Positions 1-10,343 of a stretch of 64,000 nt of DNA are shown in pieces (the stretch's first letter is position 1; the number at the start of each line of letters is the position of its first letter). The DNA is taken from NCBI GenBank assembly GCA_026397955.1, contig JAPLTV010000014.1, positions 62,001 to 126,000 on the forward strand, in the 5' to 3' direction. The DNA comes from Verrucomicrobiota bacterium. Its GTDB lineage: Bacteria > Verrucomicrobiota > Verrucomicrobiia > Opitutales > UBA953. The notes under the pieces were generated by a model. That model ran no database searches and was not told the origin of the DNA. It saw only the letters and a program-made list of their open reading frames with translations. The translations under genes were made by a program, and so were the position numbers.

Positions 1-1489
1 GCACGAAGGCCAAGGCATCCTCGGGCTCGAGCCACGCAGGCAGAGCCTGGATGCGCCAGAAATTGCGGCCATACTCCTCGAAATCGAAACCGGCAGAAGC
101 GAGTAGCGGCATACGTTCCTTGAGCACCGAGGCGGGTAAAGGATCGAGTTCGATGCTCAGAGGCACGAGCATCGGCTGGCTGACGGGCTTCTGCGCAGTG
201 AATTGCGCGAGGATGGATTCGTAGAGCACGCGCTGGTGCGCGGCACCGATATCGAGGATCGCCAGACCGGTGGGCGTCTCGAAGACGGCACGTTCTTCGC
301 GCAGACGCGAAAGCAGACGCCAGCCAAGGCGGACGGCCGGAGTATGAGATGACGCGGACGGAACGGCTGAAGGCGGTACGTAAGCCGGCGAAGTTGCGGT
401 GGATGCGACCGGTGAGCTTAGCGTCGGTGCGATGGAAGCTGCCAGCGGTGTCGCCGGCGTGACCGAAGGAATCGTCGACACCGGCAGTCCGTCGTCGGCC
501 CGGGCGCGTAGCACCGCGAGAACGGACTCGATCAGGAAGTTGCGGACCTTGGCTTCGTCGCGGAAGCGCACTTCGCGCTTGGCCGGATGGACGTTCACGT
601 CGACCCAGGCCGGGTCCATCTCCAGGAACACGAACGCCAGCGGGTAGCGGCCCTTGGGGATCAGCGTGTGATAGCTCTCCGTCAGCGCGAAGGCCATCGT
701 GCGACTATCCACTGGACGGCCGTTGACGACGGTCACCAGATCCTGACGGGTGCCGCGGCTGACGCCCGGCTTGCCCAGCAGACCGCTGAGACGCATGCCC
801 GGACGCTCGAAGAGCGGCATGATCGTGACTTCCTCGGCCACCTGTCGGCCCCAGATCTCGCGGACGCGATCCAGGAGCGGAGCATTACCCGGCGAACGGA
901 AGATCTCGCGGCCGTCTTCGCGCAGCAGGAAACCGACTTCCGGGTGGGCGATGGCGTAGAGGCGGACCAGGCGGACGATATGGGCGGCCTCGGTCTCGTC
1001 GGACTTCAGGAACTTGAGCCGAGCCGGGACCGGATGGAAAAGATTCGATACCTCGATGCGCGTGCCTGGCGCCATGCCATGGTCGCGGCGATGGACGAGC
1101 TTGCCGCCATTGATCGCAACCTCGGTGCCTGAGGGAGCAGAGGCGGGCCGGGTCTGCATCGTAAACCGGGCCACGCTGGCGATAGAAGGTAGTGCTTCGC
1201 CGCGGAAACCGAAGGTAGCGATACGGTCGAGGTCGGACGCTAGTTGAATCTTGCTGGTCGCATGGCGCTCGAGGCTCAACAGGGCTTCGTCGCCCGTCAT
1301 GCCTTTACCGTCATCCTCGACGATCATCTGGGCCTTGCCGCCGCGCGAAAAGTCGACCGTCACACGACGCGCATCGGCGTCGAGGGAGTTCTCCAGCAGC
1401 TCTTTGATGACCGCGGCAGGGCGCTCCACCACCTCGCCGGCGGCAATCTGGTTGGCCACCGTCGGCTCAAGGATGCGGATCGTTGACAT
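1..1489 (-). CDS. mutL: DNA mismatch repair protein MutL (truncated by window start)
   Basis: Reverse-strand translation from ATG at 1489 gives MSTIRILEPTVANQIAAGEVVERPAAVIKELLENSLDADARRVTVDFSRGGKAQMIVEDDGKGM, the GHKL ATPase signature of MutL; the ORF runs off the left edge. Confidence 0.95.
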   Translation of the reverse strand, partial: MSTIRILEPTVANQIAAGEVVERPAAVIKELLENSLDADARRVTVDFSRGGKAQMIVEDDGKGMTGDEALLSLERHATSKIQLASDLDRIATFGFRGEALPSIASVARFTMQTRPASAPSGTEVAINGGKLVHRRDHGMAPGTRIEVSNLFHPVPARLKFLKSDETEAAHIVRLVRLYAIAHPEVGFLLREDGREIFRSPGNAPLLDRVREIWGRQVAEEVTIMPLFERPGMRLSGLLGKPGVSRGTRQDLVTVVNGRPVDSRTMAFALTESYHTLIPKGRYPLAFVFLEMDPAWVDVNVHPAKREVRFRDEAKVRNFLIESVLAVLRARADDGLPVSTIPSVTPATPLAASIAPTLSSPVASTATSPAYVPPSAVPSASSHTPAVRLGWRLLSRLREERAVFETPTGLAILDIGAAHQRVLYESILAQFTAQKPVSQPMLVPLSIELDPLPASVLKERMPLLASAGFDFEEYGRNFWRIQALPAWLEPEDALAFV

Positions 1490-1655
1490 GGTCAGGCAGG
1501 GCTAGCCGCGGACCGTCCGTAGGGACGACCGATGACGCGGCTGGGGCGGACGGAAGGCACCGGGAGACCTTTGCCCTTCACCCCCTCCCCTGCAAGTCGA
1601 ACGGCTCGGAAACGGTCTTTGTTGCACCCTGCCGAAGGATGCCAACCTTCCAGAC

Positions 1656-3662
1656 GTGTCGAACCGACTGGCCCACGAAAGCTCGCTCTACCTCCGCCAA
1701 CACGAGGCCAACCCCGTGCATTGGTGGCCGTGGTGCGCCGAGGCGTTCGCCGAGGCCAAGGCGAAGGACAAGCCCGTGCTGGTCTCGGTCGGCTACTCCT
1801 CCTGCCACTGGTGCCACGTCATGGCCCGCGAATCCTTCGAGCAGTCGTGGATTGCCGACCTGATGAACCAGCACTTCGTCTGCATCAAGGTCGACCGGGA
1901 GGAACGTCCCGAGGTCGATAAGCTGATGATGGACGCTGTGCAGATGATCCAGGGCCACGGCGGCTGGCCGCTCAACTGCTTCTGCCTCCCCGACGGTCGC
2001 CCCTTCTTTGGCGGCACCTACTTCCCTCCTGACGACCGCGGACACGGACAGGTCCCTTGGCCGCAGCTGCTGATGCGCGTGTCGGACTTCTACCATCGCA
2101 ACAAGTCCGAGCTTGCCGCCAACGCCGACGCCATCGCGCAGAACCTGACGCACCTCACGCGGGCGCCCGACGCCGATGGCAGCGCGCCTTCGCCCGACGA
2201 CCTCGTCGCCGCCGCCCGTCGCATCTGCGAGCAGCACGATGACACCTTCGGCGGCTTCGGCGCGGCGCCGAAGTTCCCGACCCCGCACACGCTCAACTTC
2301 CTGCTCGGCATCCGTGGCGCTGCCGCGGTCGAAGCCGACCGGGCCCTCGCCTCACGAATTGACGCCGTCCTGACGATCACCTTGGGCTCAATGGCTCGCG
2401 GCGGACTGTTCGACCAAGTCGGCGGCGGCTTCCATCGCTACTGTGTCGACCGCGACTGGACCGTGCCGCACTTCGAGAAGATGCTGTACGATAACGCCCA
2501 GCTGCTCGGCACCTACGCCGAGGCTTGGGCCCGCTACCGCGATCCACTCTACGCCGACGTCTGCGCTGAGACGGTCGGCTGGCTGCTCCGCGAGATGCGC
2601 ACCGCCAACGGACTGTACGCCGCCTCGCTCGACGCCGATACGGATCACCACGAAGGCACCACGTACGTCTGGACCGCACCCGAAGTGGCGACCGCGCTGG
2701 GCGACGACGCCTTCGCGTTCGCGCAGGCCTACGGGTTGTCCGACAAGGGTAACTTCGAGGGGAAGAATATCCCCAAGCTCAAAGGCGACCATGCGGCGCG
2801 GAAACGCTTCGCCCCGGCGCGCGCCAAACTGCTCGCCCTCCGAGACCAGCGACCGCAGCCCGCCCGCGATGACAAGAACCTGCTCAGCTGGAACGCCCTG
2901 CTCGTCGGCAATCTCGCCAAGGCTGGCTGGATTTTTGGCCGCAAGGACTGGGTCGAGCTCGCGATCGAATTGGAAGCGGTCCTCTGGAAGCGCTTCGCTA
3001 GCGATACCGGTGGCCTCCGGCTCCTCTCGGTCGCGCATGGCGACAAGATCACGCTCGGCGGCAACCTCAGCGACTACGCCTGGTTTGCCGAAGCGGAACT
3101 CGCCCTAGCGGCCTACGCCAATTGGGCTCGCCCCGGACAGTCGCATCCCTACGCCGCCCGCGCCGAGCAGATCCTCCTGTCGGCGCAGACACTCTTCAGC
3201 GATCCGCACTCCATCGGTTCGTTCGTGGTACCGGCTGATCGCGAGGATCTTTCCGTCCGCCAGAAGGACTGGTTCGACAACGCCGTCCCGGCCGGCAACT
3301 CCTCGCTCCTCCACGGCTTCGGCCAGATTCAGATGCTCTCGGCGGACACCCGCTGGGCCTGCGAGTTCGCCGACCTGACCACGGCCTACGGAGGCCTCTG
3401 TAAGAACGTCCCCAACGGCGTCGCCCACGCCTTGGATGGCATCGCACGCTTTGCCATCGGCCATGCGACCGTGAAGTCTTCCGGCCGATGGGACGAACTG
3501 CGGCTCGCGCTCAACGGCGATGAGAAGACCGCTCCGCACGCACGCCCCTACCGACCCCTGTTCCTCCTTGCCGAGCCTACTGCGACCGGCTTCGCCATCT
3601 GCGTAGGCCAGACCTGCCTCGCGCCCGTCCAGACCGCCCAAGAGGCCGCCGCGAGCCTCTGA
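1656..3662 (+). CDS. Thioredoxin domain-containing protein, YyaL/SPATA20 family (DUF255)
   Basis: N-terminal [23 protein letters not shown]...[13 protein letters not shown]...[24 protein letters not shown] typical of the family; GTG start. Confidence 0.92.
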   Translation: MSNRLAHESSLYLRQHEANPVHWWPWCAEAFAEAKAKDKPVLVSVGYSSCHWCHVMARESFEQSWIADLMNQHFVCIKVDREERPEVDKLMMDAVQMIQGHGGWPLNCFCLPDGRPFFGGTYFPPDDRGHGQVPWPQLLMRVSDFYHRNKSELAANADAIAQNLTHLTRAPDADGSAPSPDDLVAAARRICEQHDDTFGGFGAAPKFPTPHTLNFLLGIRGAAAVEADRALASRIDAVLTITLGSMARGGLFDQVGGGFHRYCVDRDWTVPHFEKMLYDNAQLLGTYAEAWARYRDPLYADVCAETVGWLLREMRTANGLYAASLDADTDHHEGTTYVWTAPEVATALGDDAFAFAQAYGLSDKGNFEGKNIPKLKGDHAARKRFAPARAKLLALRDQRPQPARDDKNLLSWNALLVGNLAKAGWIFGRKDWVELAIELEAVLWKRFASDTGGLRLLSVAHGDKITLGGNLSDYAWFAEAELALAAYANWARPGQSHPYAARAEQILLSAQTLFSDPHSIGSFVVPADREDLSVRQKDWFDNAVPAGNSSLLHGFGQIQMLSADTRWACEFADLTTAYGGLCKNVPNGVAHALDGIARFAIGHATVKSSGRWDELRLALNGDEKTAPHARPYRPLFLLAEPTATGFAICVGQTCLAPVQTAQEAAASL

Positions 3663-3687
3663 CGGGCAATCCGCTCTTGCCCGCTCC

Positions 3688-5460
3688 ATGCGGAGCGGGA
3701 ACATCGTGGCAGGCATGTCAGCCGACCCCCATTACGTCTACGGCCAAGGGCAGAGCTCACGCTCGAGCTACCCTATCCTGCTAGGGATGGTCACCGTCGA
3801 GGTCATCGGCTATAAAGAACGTAAATATCGCCCTAACTGGAAGCGCATCGCCCTGCTCTCCCCAGTTTTCCTCCTGGCCCTCTGGGTAGCGCTCTCAGAA
3901 GTGAACTACTTCAAGGAGCGCTACATGAACGGCATCCCGACCACACGCCGGGCTGATATGTATCTCTATCTGCCGGATACTGTGGTCAACTCCGCTACCA
4001 ACCTCTTCTACGATAAGGAACAGGTACGCCTCCGCGAGCGTGCAAAACTCCTCACGGTCAAAGATTCGTACGGTCGCTCCGCGCATCTCTACCGCAAGGG
4101 CGAATACTTCGTGAGCGTCGCCAAGGCCGCGCTCGCCCGCCAGGACTACGCCGAGTTCGCTCGCTACATCGGCACCGGCGCGCAGCTCACCCCGGCCAAT
4201 CTTGATGCCCAGCGGCTCTGCGCGGATCTCTTCTTCCAGTTCCAACGACCCCTTGATGCCTACCAGCTACTCGAGGAGTCGCTCGTCTTTGCGAAACAGG
4301 ACCGCGAATACTTCAGCCAGTATATCGACCGCTGCTTCCTCTTCGACCAGGACGCCCGGCTGATCGCGACGGCGACCAAGTACCTGGGAGACAAGGAGGT
4401 TTCGCTGGGGATCCAGGCCGACCTCCAGCTCGCGGCGGCCCAAGCCCACTTCCTCCGCGGCAACTTCACCGTAGCGGCCCAGTTCATCAAGGACTACCAC
4501 CTCGACCAGACCGCCGACGGATTCCTGCTGAACTGCCAGATCCTCTGGGAGAGCGGCGACCGAGCCGGCGCCCTGGCCGAGCTCGACGCCGCCCTCGTCT
4601 CCTATCCGGCCGGGCTACGCCTGCTGGCGACGAAGGCATTCTGGCTAAAGGAGCAAGGGGAGCTGTCACGCGCGAAGGACTGCCTCGACCTGATGGACGT
4701 GAGCGCACCTGGCAAACCCGAGCCCTTAATCCAGTCGCTCAACGTCCTGCCCGGCGAAGCGAACCGCACCGCCCGCGCCGCGATCGTCGAGAAGGCCATC
4801 CTGAAGTTCGGCAACCAGGAAAAACCGATGCTCGACCTCGCGCGCTTCGGCAACGAGATCGCCGACGTCGACCTTACTGTCCGCCTGGCGAAGCTTGCCA
4901 AGGACCGCCGCTTCACGAACCGAGTCCGCTTCGACCTCGTCCGCGTCGAGTGCCTGCTGAACGCAGGTCGCGCGCGGGAGACCATCCTGTTGGTGGATGA
5001 ACTCTACAAGCAGGCCGAACGCGACCAATGGGTACCCGAGACCCGCATGTCGTTCGAGGCGCTCCGCACCATCGCCTACTTCGCTGACGGCCAGACGGAG
5101 ATCGGCTCGATCAACCTGCAGAAACTGATGCAGAACCGCAAGGTGCCGCCGCAGATCCTGATCTCGGCGAGCCGTAAGCTGATTATTGCTAAGCGCTACG
5201 ACGAGGCCAACGACGTCCTCATCCAGGCCCACCTCCAGAATGAGAGCAGCCAGGCCGTCCTACAGCAGATCGTGCAGCTGAAGCTCGACCATCCACGCAT
5301 CGCGGCCGACCTCGAGACCTACCTGCGCCGCCTGATGGAGAACCGTCGCCCGTCGAAGGAAGTCCTGCAGGCCGCCCTGCGGCGGCTGGGCTCCGACATC
5401 TACCTGTTCTCCGGCAACCGCGAGACCTTACTGAGGGATATCGAAGCGAAGCTCAGGTAG
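3688..5460 (+). CDS. Membrane-anchored tetratricopeptide-repeat-like protein
   Basis: One N-terminal TM (RIALLSPVFLLALWVAL) followed by degenerate helical TPR-like repeats; the true start may be the ATG at 3787. Confidence 0.7.
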   Translation: MRSGNIVAGMSADPHYVYGQGQSSRSSYPILLGMVTVEVIGYKERKYRPNWKRIALLSPVFLLALWVALSEVNYFKERYMNGIPTTRRADMYLYLPDTVVNSATNLFYDKEQVRLRERAKLLTVKDSYGRSAHLYRKGEYFVSVAKAALARQDYAEFARYIGTGAQLTPANLDAQRLCADLFFQFQRPLDAYQLLEESLVFAKQDREYFSQYIDRCFLFDQDARLIATATKYLGDKEVSLGIQADLQLAAAQAHFLRGNFTVAAQFIKDYHLDQTADGFLLNCQILWESGDRAGALAELDAALVSYPAGLRLLATKAFWLKEQGELSRAKDCLDLMDVSAPGKPEPLIQSLNVLPGEANRTARAAIVEKAILKFGNQEKPMLDLARFGNEIADVDLTVRLAKLAKDRRFTNRVRFDLVRVECLLNAGRARETILLVDELYKQAERDQWVPETRMSFEALRTIAYFADGQTEIGSINLQKLMQNRKVPPQILISASRKLIIAKRYDEANDVLIQAHLQNESSQAVLQQIVQLKLDHPRIAADLETYLRRLMENRRPSKEVLQAALRRLGSDIYLFSGNRETLLRDIEAKLR

Positions 5461-6388
5461 CCGCTTCCTCCGAGGAAGTCGTCGTGGTTTCGGGCGCCGC
5501 GCGATCGGTCACCTCGAAATAAGTCACGGAGCCGAGCTTGGTGCCGTCGGGCAGCCAGAGCCCGCGACTGCAGCCGCGATTGACGAACTCTTCGGCTTCG
5601 GAGGCGTTCAGGATGGCGCCGGCCATCGCTAGGCCTTCGGCCTCGAGGGCGGAAGTCGCGATTGAACGCACCGGGCCGGGTAAGGAAATCACCTGGCCCG
5701 TGCGCGGGTCGACGAGATTACCGTGCAACGTATCGGCCGTCTTGCTGGCCATGGCGAAGCGGCAGAGCTTGATTTCGGAGTTGGCGCCGACGCCGATGCG
5801 CCAGCCGATGGATTCACCGGGCGGATCAAGGGCGAGGGTCACGCTACCGGAAGCCATCAGGAGGGCGCGATGGATTCCCCAGCTGCTCTCGAGCATGTCG
5901 GCCATCCGATCCAGCGCGTAGCCGCGGACGATTGCGCCGAAGTCGACGGCAGCGCCAAACTTGGCGCAATGGAGTTCGCAACCTTCGAGGCGGAATTCGC
6001 CATCGCGGTAAGCCGTCATCACCTGAGTCCAAGCATGGTCGTCAGGATTGAAAGCCATCTCGCCACGGTTCTTCCAATAGGAGAATAAGGCGCCCGCGGT
6101 GGCATCGAAAGCCTTGTTGGTATCGGCGCTGACGTCCTTCGAGAAATTCCAGAGCGCCTGCACGTGCTCCGAGACGGCGACCATCGCCCCTTCGGGCATC
6201 TGATTGATCGCCGTGACCGGACCGCTGTCATGACGACGGTCGGTCTGGAAATCGAGGTCGTCGAGCAACTGGAACAGGGCCTCGGCGGCGTTACGGGCGT
6301 AGACGCCATCCTCGGCGGCGATGCGCACCCAGAAACGGGAGCCGAAGGCTTCGTGCGAGAAATTGTGGATGATGGGGGTGTCTTCCAT
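5453..6388 (-). CDS. apbE: FAD:protein FMN transferase (ApbE family)
   Basis: Contains GSRFWVRI, DRRHDSGPVTAINQ, AFDATAGAL and DFGAIVRGYALDRM, an ApbE-like layout; somewhat divergent. Confidence 0.75.
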   Translation of the reverse strand: MEDTPIIHNFSHEAFGSRFWVRIAAEDGVYARNAAEALFQLLDDLDFQTDRRHDSGPVTAINQMPEGAMVAVSEHVQALWNFSKDVSADTNKAFDATAGALFSYWKNRGEMAFNPDDHAWTQVMTAYRDGEFRLEGCELHCAKFGAAVDFGAIVRGYALDRMADMLESSWGIHRALLMASGSVTLALDPPGESIGWRIGVGANSEIKLCRFAMASKTADTLHGNLVDPRTGQVISLPGPVRSIATSALEAEGLAMAGAILNASEAEEFVNRGCSRGLWLPDGTKLGSVTYFEVTDRAAPETTTTSSEEAAT

Positions 6389-6391
6389 GGC

Positions 6392-7807
6392 TTACTTGCC
6401 GATGAAAACGCTTTCGTAGCCTTTGGCAACCAGCACCCAATAGCGGTCACCACCCTCGCGGAGCGTCAGACTCGTGACGGCGTAGCCAGGCACGGCCGGC
6501 TCGCTGGTATCTGTTACAGGGATAAGCCGGAGGGGAGCCTGGGCCGCCTGAGGGAAGTTGCCGAAGCCGACCGGATACTTCCGGAGGTAATACGGCAAGG
6601 GCCAGTAATGGCCTCCGTCAGCCACCGCGATATAGAATTTACCCCCCTTATACTCCTGACTGAGTCGCGCCACGCGCTGCTCGAATTCCCGAAGTGGCGC
6701 CCGGGCGGTCTCGGAGTGGGTGGCGAAATCCCCTGCCGCATAGGCGGCCGAGACGAGCAGCCCGAACAACAGCAAGGCGTCGCGCCTCCAATCTTCGCCG
6801 AGCAAAGAAGGCACGAGCAGCACCAGCGGCAAAGCCATGACGCCATAAAGCAACCAAGGCGTCTTGTAAGGCAGGGCGAGATGGAAGCAGAAGATCAGAC
6901 CGACGAAGATCAGGATGAAGTCGGTCGAGCTCGAGCGGAACGGCACAAAACGCTCCCGCAGGAACCGCTGCAGGGAGAACTCGGCTAGCCAGAGAGCGCC
7001 CCATATCCAAGGCCAGTAACTGACCGCCGTCAGCGTGTCCTCGGAGCGTCCGCTCGCCACGCCGAACGAGCGGGCCAGCTGTCCCCACCAGCTCGCTAAG
7101 CCGTGGCGGTCCGTGAAGGCAACGCTCTGGAAGAAGGCCCAGGAGAAGATCAGGCCGAGGATGAATCCGAGAAGATGACGGTCGGCCCATGGCTTACGGA
7201 CAATCATAAGCGCAACGAAGAAAAACAGGAGGTAGGCCCCGGCCGTGACCTTGCAGGCCAAAGCGAAGCCGAAGGCCACGCCCGAAAGCAGCCGCCACAG
7301 GGCCTTTCGCTCCGAGGTGTCGGCACGAAGCCACAGCACCGCCCCCCAAGCAAGGCCTGCCACCAGCAGCACCTCTTGCACGAAATAGAACCCGAACGGA
7401 GCACCGCCGCCGATGAGGAAACAGAACGCCGTCGCGGTGACACGTGAGACCAGGCTCGCTCCCGGCAACGCCAGGGCCGCGAACGAAAGCAGGATCAGGT
7501 AGCATCCGGCGACGTTACGTAGGTACGTCTCGGACATGTCCGTGAACGCGGTGCCCGTCAGCTTCGATGCGACCAGCAGCGAAGTCGCCAAGGTCGGCCC
7601 ATGGAAACGATCCTCGTTGGTGCTATAGGGAATGCCCTCGGACATCTCCATGGCTCGTGACCACTGCACCGCTTCGTCGGCATGCAGAGGCTGCGGTATG
7701 CCTGAAAGGCGCGGCGGCTGCTGGACTCCGATGGCCGAAAAGAGCAGGAAACACGCGACCACGGCCGCGAAGATCGACCAAGGCTTCTGCGTGGGGCCCG
7801 CGTCCAT
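6392..7807 (-). CDS. Multi-pass membrane protein, GT39/Agl23-like glycosyltransferase family
   Basis: Many TM segments and an early acidic loop motif (PLHADEAVQWSRAMEMSEGIPYS...HGPTL) resembling TIGR03663-type/GT39-like proteins. Confidence 0.6.
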   Translation of the reverse strand: MDAGPTQKPWSIFAAVVACFLLFSAIGVQQPPRLSGIPQPLHADEAVQWSRAMEMSEGIPYSTNEDRFHGPTLATSLLVASKLTGTAFTDMSETYLRNVAGCYLILLSFAALALPGASLVSRVTATAFCFLIGGGAPFGFYFVQEVLLVAGLAWGAVLWLRADTSERKALWRLLSGVAFGFALACKVTAGAYLLFFFVALMIVRKPWADRHLLGFILGLIFSWAFFQSVAFTDRHGLASWWGQLARSFGVASGRSEDTLTAVSYWPWIWGALWLAEFSLQRFLRERFVPFRSSSTDFILIFVGLIFCFHLALPYKTPWLLYGVMALPLVLLVPSLLGEDWRRDALLLFGLLVSAAYAAGDFATHSETARAPLREFEQRVARLSQEYKGGKFYIAVADGGHYWPLPYYLRKYPVGFGNFPQAAQAPLRLIPVTDTSEPAVPGYAVTSLTLREGGDRYWVLVAKGYESVFIGK

Positions 7808-7810
7808 CGC

Positions 7811-8230
7811 TCAGACCCCGAAATGCTTCTGCAGGGCCGTCTTGATGTCGAGCGGCACGAGGGCGGCCGACATGGGGCCTTGGGCTTCGCGCCAGGCGTA
7901 GACGGTGGTCAGGGCGCCCTTGGCGACGGCGCGTTCGCCGACCTTGGCTTCGAAGCCCCAGACGAGTTTCTTGTCGCCAATCTCGATCGGCGTCAGCGCA
8001 ACGGTGACGATGTCTTCGCGGTAAATCGGGAAAAGGAAATCACACTCGACCCGGACGCGCGGGAAACCGGTCAGCTTCGTACCTTCGGTACGGAGGAACG
8101 GGAGCTTGAGCTGGCGGAAGAGGGCCTCTTCGGTCGCCTCGACCCAGAAGAAGATCGTCGAGAAGTGCACGATGCCCGCGGCGTCGGTATCGGAGAAATT
8201 GGCGCGGTAATCTACCGTGAAGGGGGCCAT
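7811..8230 (-). CDS. Acyl-CoA thioesterase, YbgC/4-hydroxybenzoyl-CoA thioesterase family
   Basis: MAPFTVDYRANFSDTDAAGIVHFSTIFFWVEATEEALFRQL: hotdog thioesterase with the Y..R..F.DTDAAGIVHF motif; start set to ATG 8230 rather than the longer ORF. Confidence 0.88.
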   Translation of the reverse strand: MAPFTVDYRANFSDTDAAGIVHFSTIFFWVEATEEALFRQLKLPFLRTEGTKLTGFPRVRVECDFLFPIYREDIVTVALTPIEIGDKKLVWGFEAKVGERAVAKGALTTVYAWREAQGPMSAALVPLDIKTALQKHFGV

Positions 8231-8267
8231 GCAGCTATCCAAGCCGTCCCGCCCGAGGGTGCAACCG

Positions 8268-9350
8268 TCAAGGCGCCTTCCGGCCGCCCTTGCGCAGCCA
8301 TGACACCGACGTGGCCGACCCTCCGGAGGCGGCCACGCAGGCCTGCAGGAAGGCCTGGGGCGGCTGCTGGACGGTGAACAGGTAGAGCCGCGGCCCCGCG
8401 CCCTGCGGGGCCTTGCCGAAGGCCTCCAGCCACTCGCGCTGCCAACGAGTATGCCCTTTCTGCGAACCGCCGACCTTGTGGTAAGAGCTGTCCGAATAGA
8501 CCAGCTTCGGCTCGCCCTTCTTCGCCTCGTAGAGGCGGACGCCGTCCTGGAAATCCGAGAAGACCACGAGGGCGTCATAAGGCTCGGCGAGCAGGCGATC
8601 CATCCAAGCGCCCAGCGATCCCTTCTCGCAAGCCGTCCGGACCTTCACCTGCACGGAACGACCCGCGGGCGTGAGCGTCTCCACCGCGGTCTGCGTCGGT
8701 CCCTCGCGCAGTCGCGGAGCGACGCCATGGAAGCGACGGCCATACACGACCATATCGCCCATGCCCACGACCCGGGCGCCGTCAAAGCGGAAGACGTCGG
8801 CATCGGGGAACTGCTTCCTGATTTCGGCTTCGACGCGCGGCAGGTAAGAGCGCATCGAGCCGGAGCAGTCTAGGTAGACCGCGACGCGCTTCGCCCGGAT
8901 GAAGGCGCCCATCACCGGGCGACCGACGAAGCCCGCGCGATTGCCCAAGCCGGCGCCGAGGCCGTTGCCGCCGAAGGAACCAAGGCCGCGTCCGAAGCCA
9001 CCCTTCCCTTGTCCGCCGGAGAGCCCAGCCAACCCCATCTCCGGCGTCAACGTCTTCATCGGTGGCAAGGCGAGTGTCGCGCTCGCCGACTTCGACGTCA
9101 GGCGCTTCTGTGGCGTCGGCACCTTCGGCTTACGCTGGACCGGATGCGTCGCGGCCGGACCGCCGGACCGGCCGCCGGCGACCGCATGGGACGTAAATTC
9201 CTGCTTCGGCGGCGCCGGCGGCGAACGGAACACGATCCAACATGCCGCGACGACGAGAAGCCCGTGCAGGCCAAGGGAGAGCGCGAGGCTGCGCCAGGAA
9301 CGGGCCGGTGAGCGATGTCGGCGGGCCACGGACGACTCAGTTTGATCCAT
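8268..9350 (-). CDS. vWA-like protein with TonB/TolA-like S-x3-H TM anchor and Gly-rich linker (paralog 1)
   Basis: SLGLHGLLVVAACWIVF TM with S-x3-H; RLTSKSASATLALPPM; Gly-rich linker; GRPVMGAFIRAKRVAVYLDCSGSM (D-x-S-x-S MIDAS-like); YDALVVFSDFQDG. Confidence 0.75.
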   Translation of the reverse strand: MDQTESSVARRHRSPARSWRSLALSLGLHGLLVVAACWIVFRSPPAPPKQEFTSHAVAGGRSGGPAATHPVQRKPKVPTPQKRLTSKSASATLALPPMKTLTPEMGLAGLSGGQGKGGFGRGLGSFGGNGLGAGLGNRAGFVGRPVMGAFIRAKRVAVYLDCSGSMRSYLPRVEAEIRKQFPDADVFRFDGARVVGMGDMVVYGRRFHGVAPRLREGPTQTAVETLTPAGRSVQVKVRTACEKGSLGAWMDRLLAEPYDALVVFSDFQDGVRLYEAKKGEPKLVYSDSSYHKVGGSQKGHTRWQREWLEAFGKAPQGAGPRLYLFTVQQPPQAFLQACVAASGGSATSVSWLRKGGRKAP

Positions 9351-9444
9351 GCCACCGAGGCTACGAACCCACGTCCCGCATCAACCGTGCGGACGCACAG
9401 GTTCACCTTGCATCCCGACCGCAGGATGACCCCAGGGAATGGCC

Positions 9445-10203
9445 TCAGTTCGCGGGCTTGGGCGGCCCGTCCGGACGAAGCCAATCGATGAGCTTGAACT
9501 TGCCGCCCGAGACGTCGGCCGACTTCTGCAAGATGCGGCTGGCGGGATTACGCGTGGAGAAAAGATAGAGCACCGGCGCCTTGCCGGCATTGGCTAGATC
9601 GAAGGAGCCGACCCAGGCATCTTCCCAAGCCTTCTCGGAAACGGTACGGTCATCCTTGATCTCCGCCTCAGGCAAGAGACGCTGACCTGCGTCGTCGACG
9701 TAAGTCTGTACGGTCGGCTTGCCCGGGCGCACCTGTAGCACCTGATCGTTGAAGTCGGAGAAGATCACCAGCGCGTCGTAGCGCTTCTCGGTCCGCAGGA
9801 TATCCACCCAAGCGCCGATGGAGCCGGTTTCGAAATTGCCGGCGTAGCGGGCCAGAATCGCCTTGCCCGTCGGACTGAGGCGGCTCGTGTCTAGACTGAC
9901 CTTAGGCCCCGAAGCCGCGGGCTTATGCGGCAGCACGGACGTCGCGCCGCCGCGGACGAGGGCGCCATCGACCCACACCTTGATGGCCGGGATCTTGAAG
10001 ACGTCGGCGTCGGGAAACTGCTTCCGGACCTCGGCTTCGACGGCGTCGAGGTAAGGCACCATGGAGTTGGAGCAATCCAGGTAGACCGCGATACGCGGAG
10101 CCGGCTCGTCGCCGCCCCCAGTCTTGCCGCCGGTCTTGGCCGCATGGGCGAAGGCGGCCAGCAGAGTCAGGACGACAATCGTGAAAATCTTGAGGGCTTT
10201 CAT
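9445..10203 (-). CDS. Secreted vWA-like protein (paralog 2)
   Basis: Signal peptide MKALKIFTIVVLTLLAAFAHA, then RIAVYLDCSNSMVPYLDAVEAEVRKQFPDADVF and GSIGAWVDILRTEKRYDALVIFSDFNDQV shared with the flanking paralogs. Confidence 0.75.
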   Translation of the reverse strand: MKALKIFTIVVLTLLAAFAHAAKTGGKTGGGDEPAPRIAVYLDCSNSMVPYLDAVEAEVRKQFPDADVFKIPAIKVWVDGALVRGGATSVLPHKPAASGPKVSLDTSRLSPTGKAILARYAGNFETGSIGAWVDILRTEKRYDALVIFSDFNDQVLQVRPGKPTVQTYVDDAGQRLLPEAEIKDDRTVSEKAWEDAWVGSFDLANAGKAPVLYLFSTRNPASRILQKSADVSGGKFKLIDWLRPDGPPKPAN

Positions 10204-10296
10204 CGGCGGGGGTGACATCAATGATGCCGGCGGTCGCGGGGCCTTGGAATCATATTATGTTTTTACGGCGTGGGGACTTCTCCCTAAGCACAAAAA

Positions 10297-10320
10297 AGGC
10301 GAGGCCGGGTGGCCTCGCCT
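10297..10320 (-). terminator. Rho-independent terminator after vWA paralog 3
   Basis: Perfect 10-bp stem AGGCGAGGCC/GGCCTCGCCT with T-run on the minus strand. Confidence 0.8.
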
Positions 10321-10343
10321 TTCAGTTACGACGCTGAATCGAC

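Noticed and set aside
7811-8578. 255-aa ORF as a fused two-domain thioesterase
   Set aside because: The N-terminal ~116 residues overlap the end of the vWA gene in another frame and look like a shadow; homology begins at MAPFTVDYRANF (8230).
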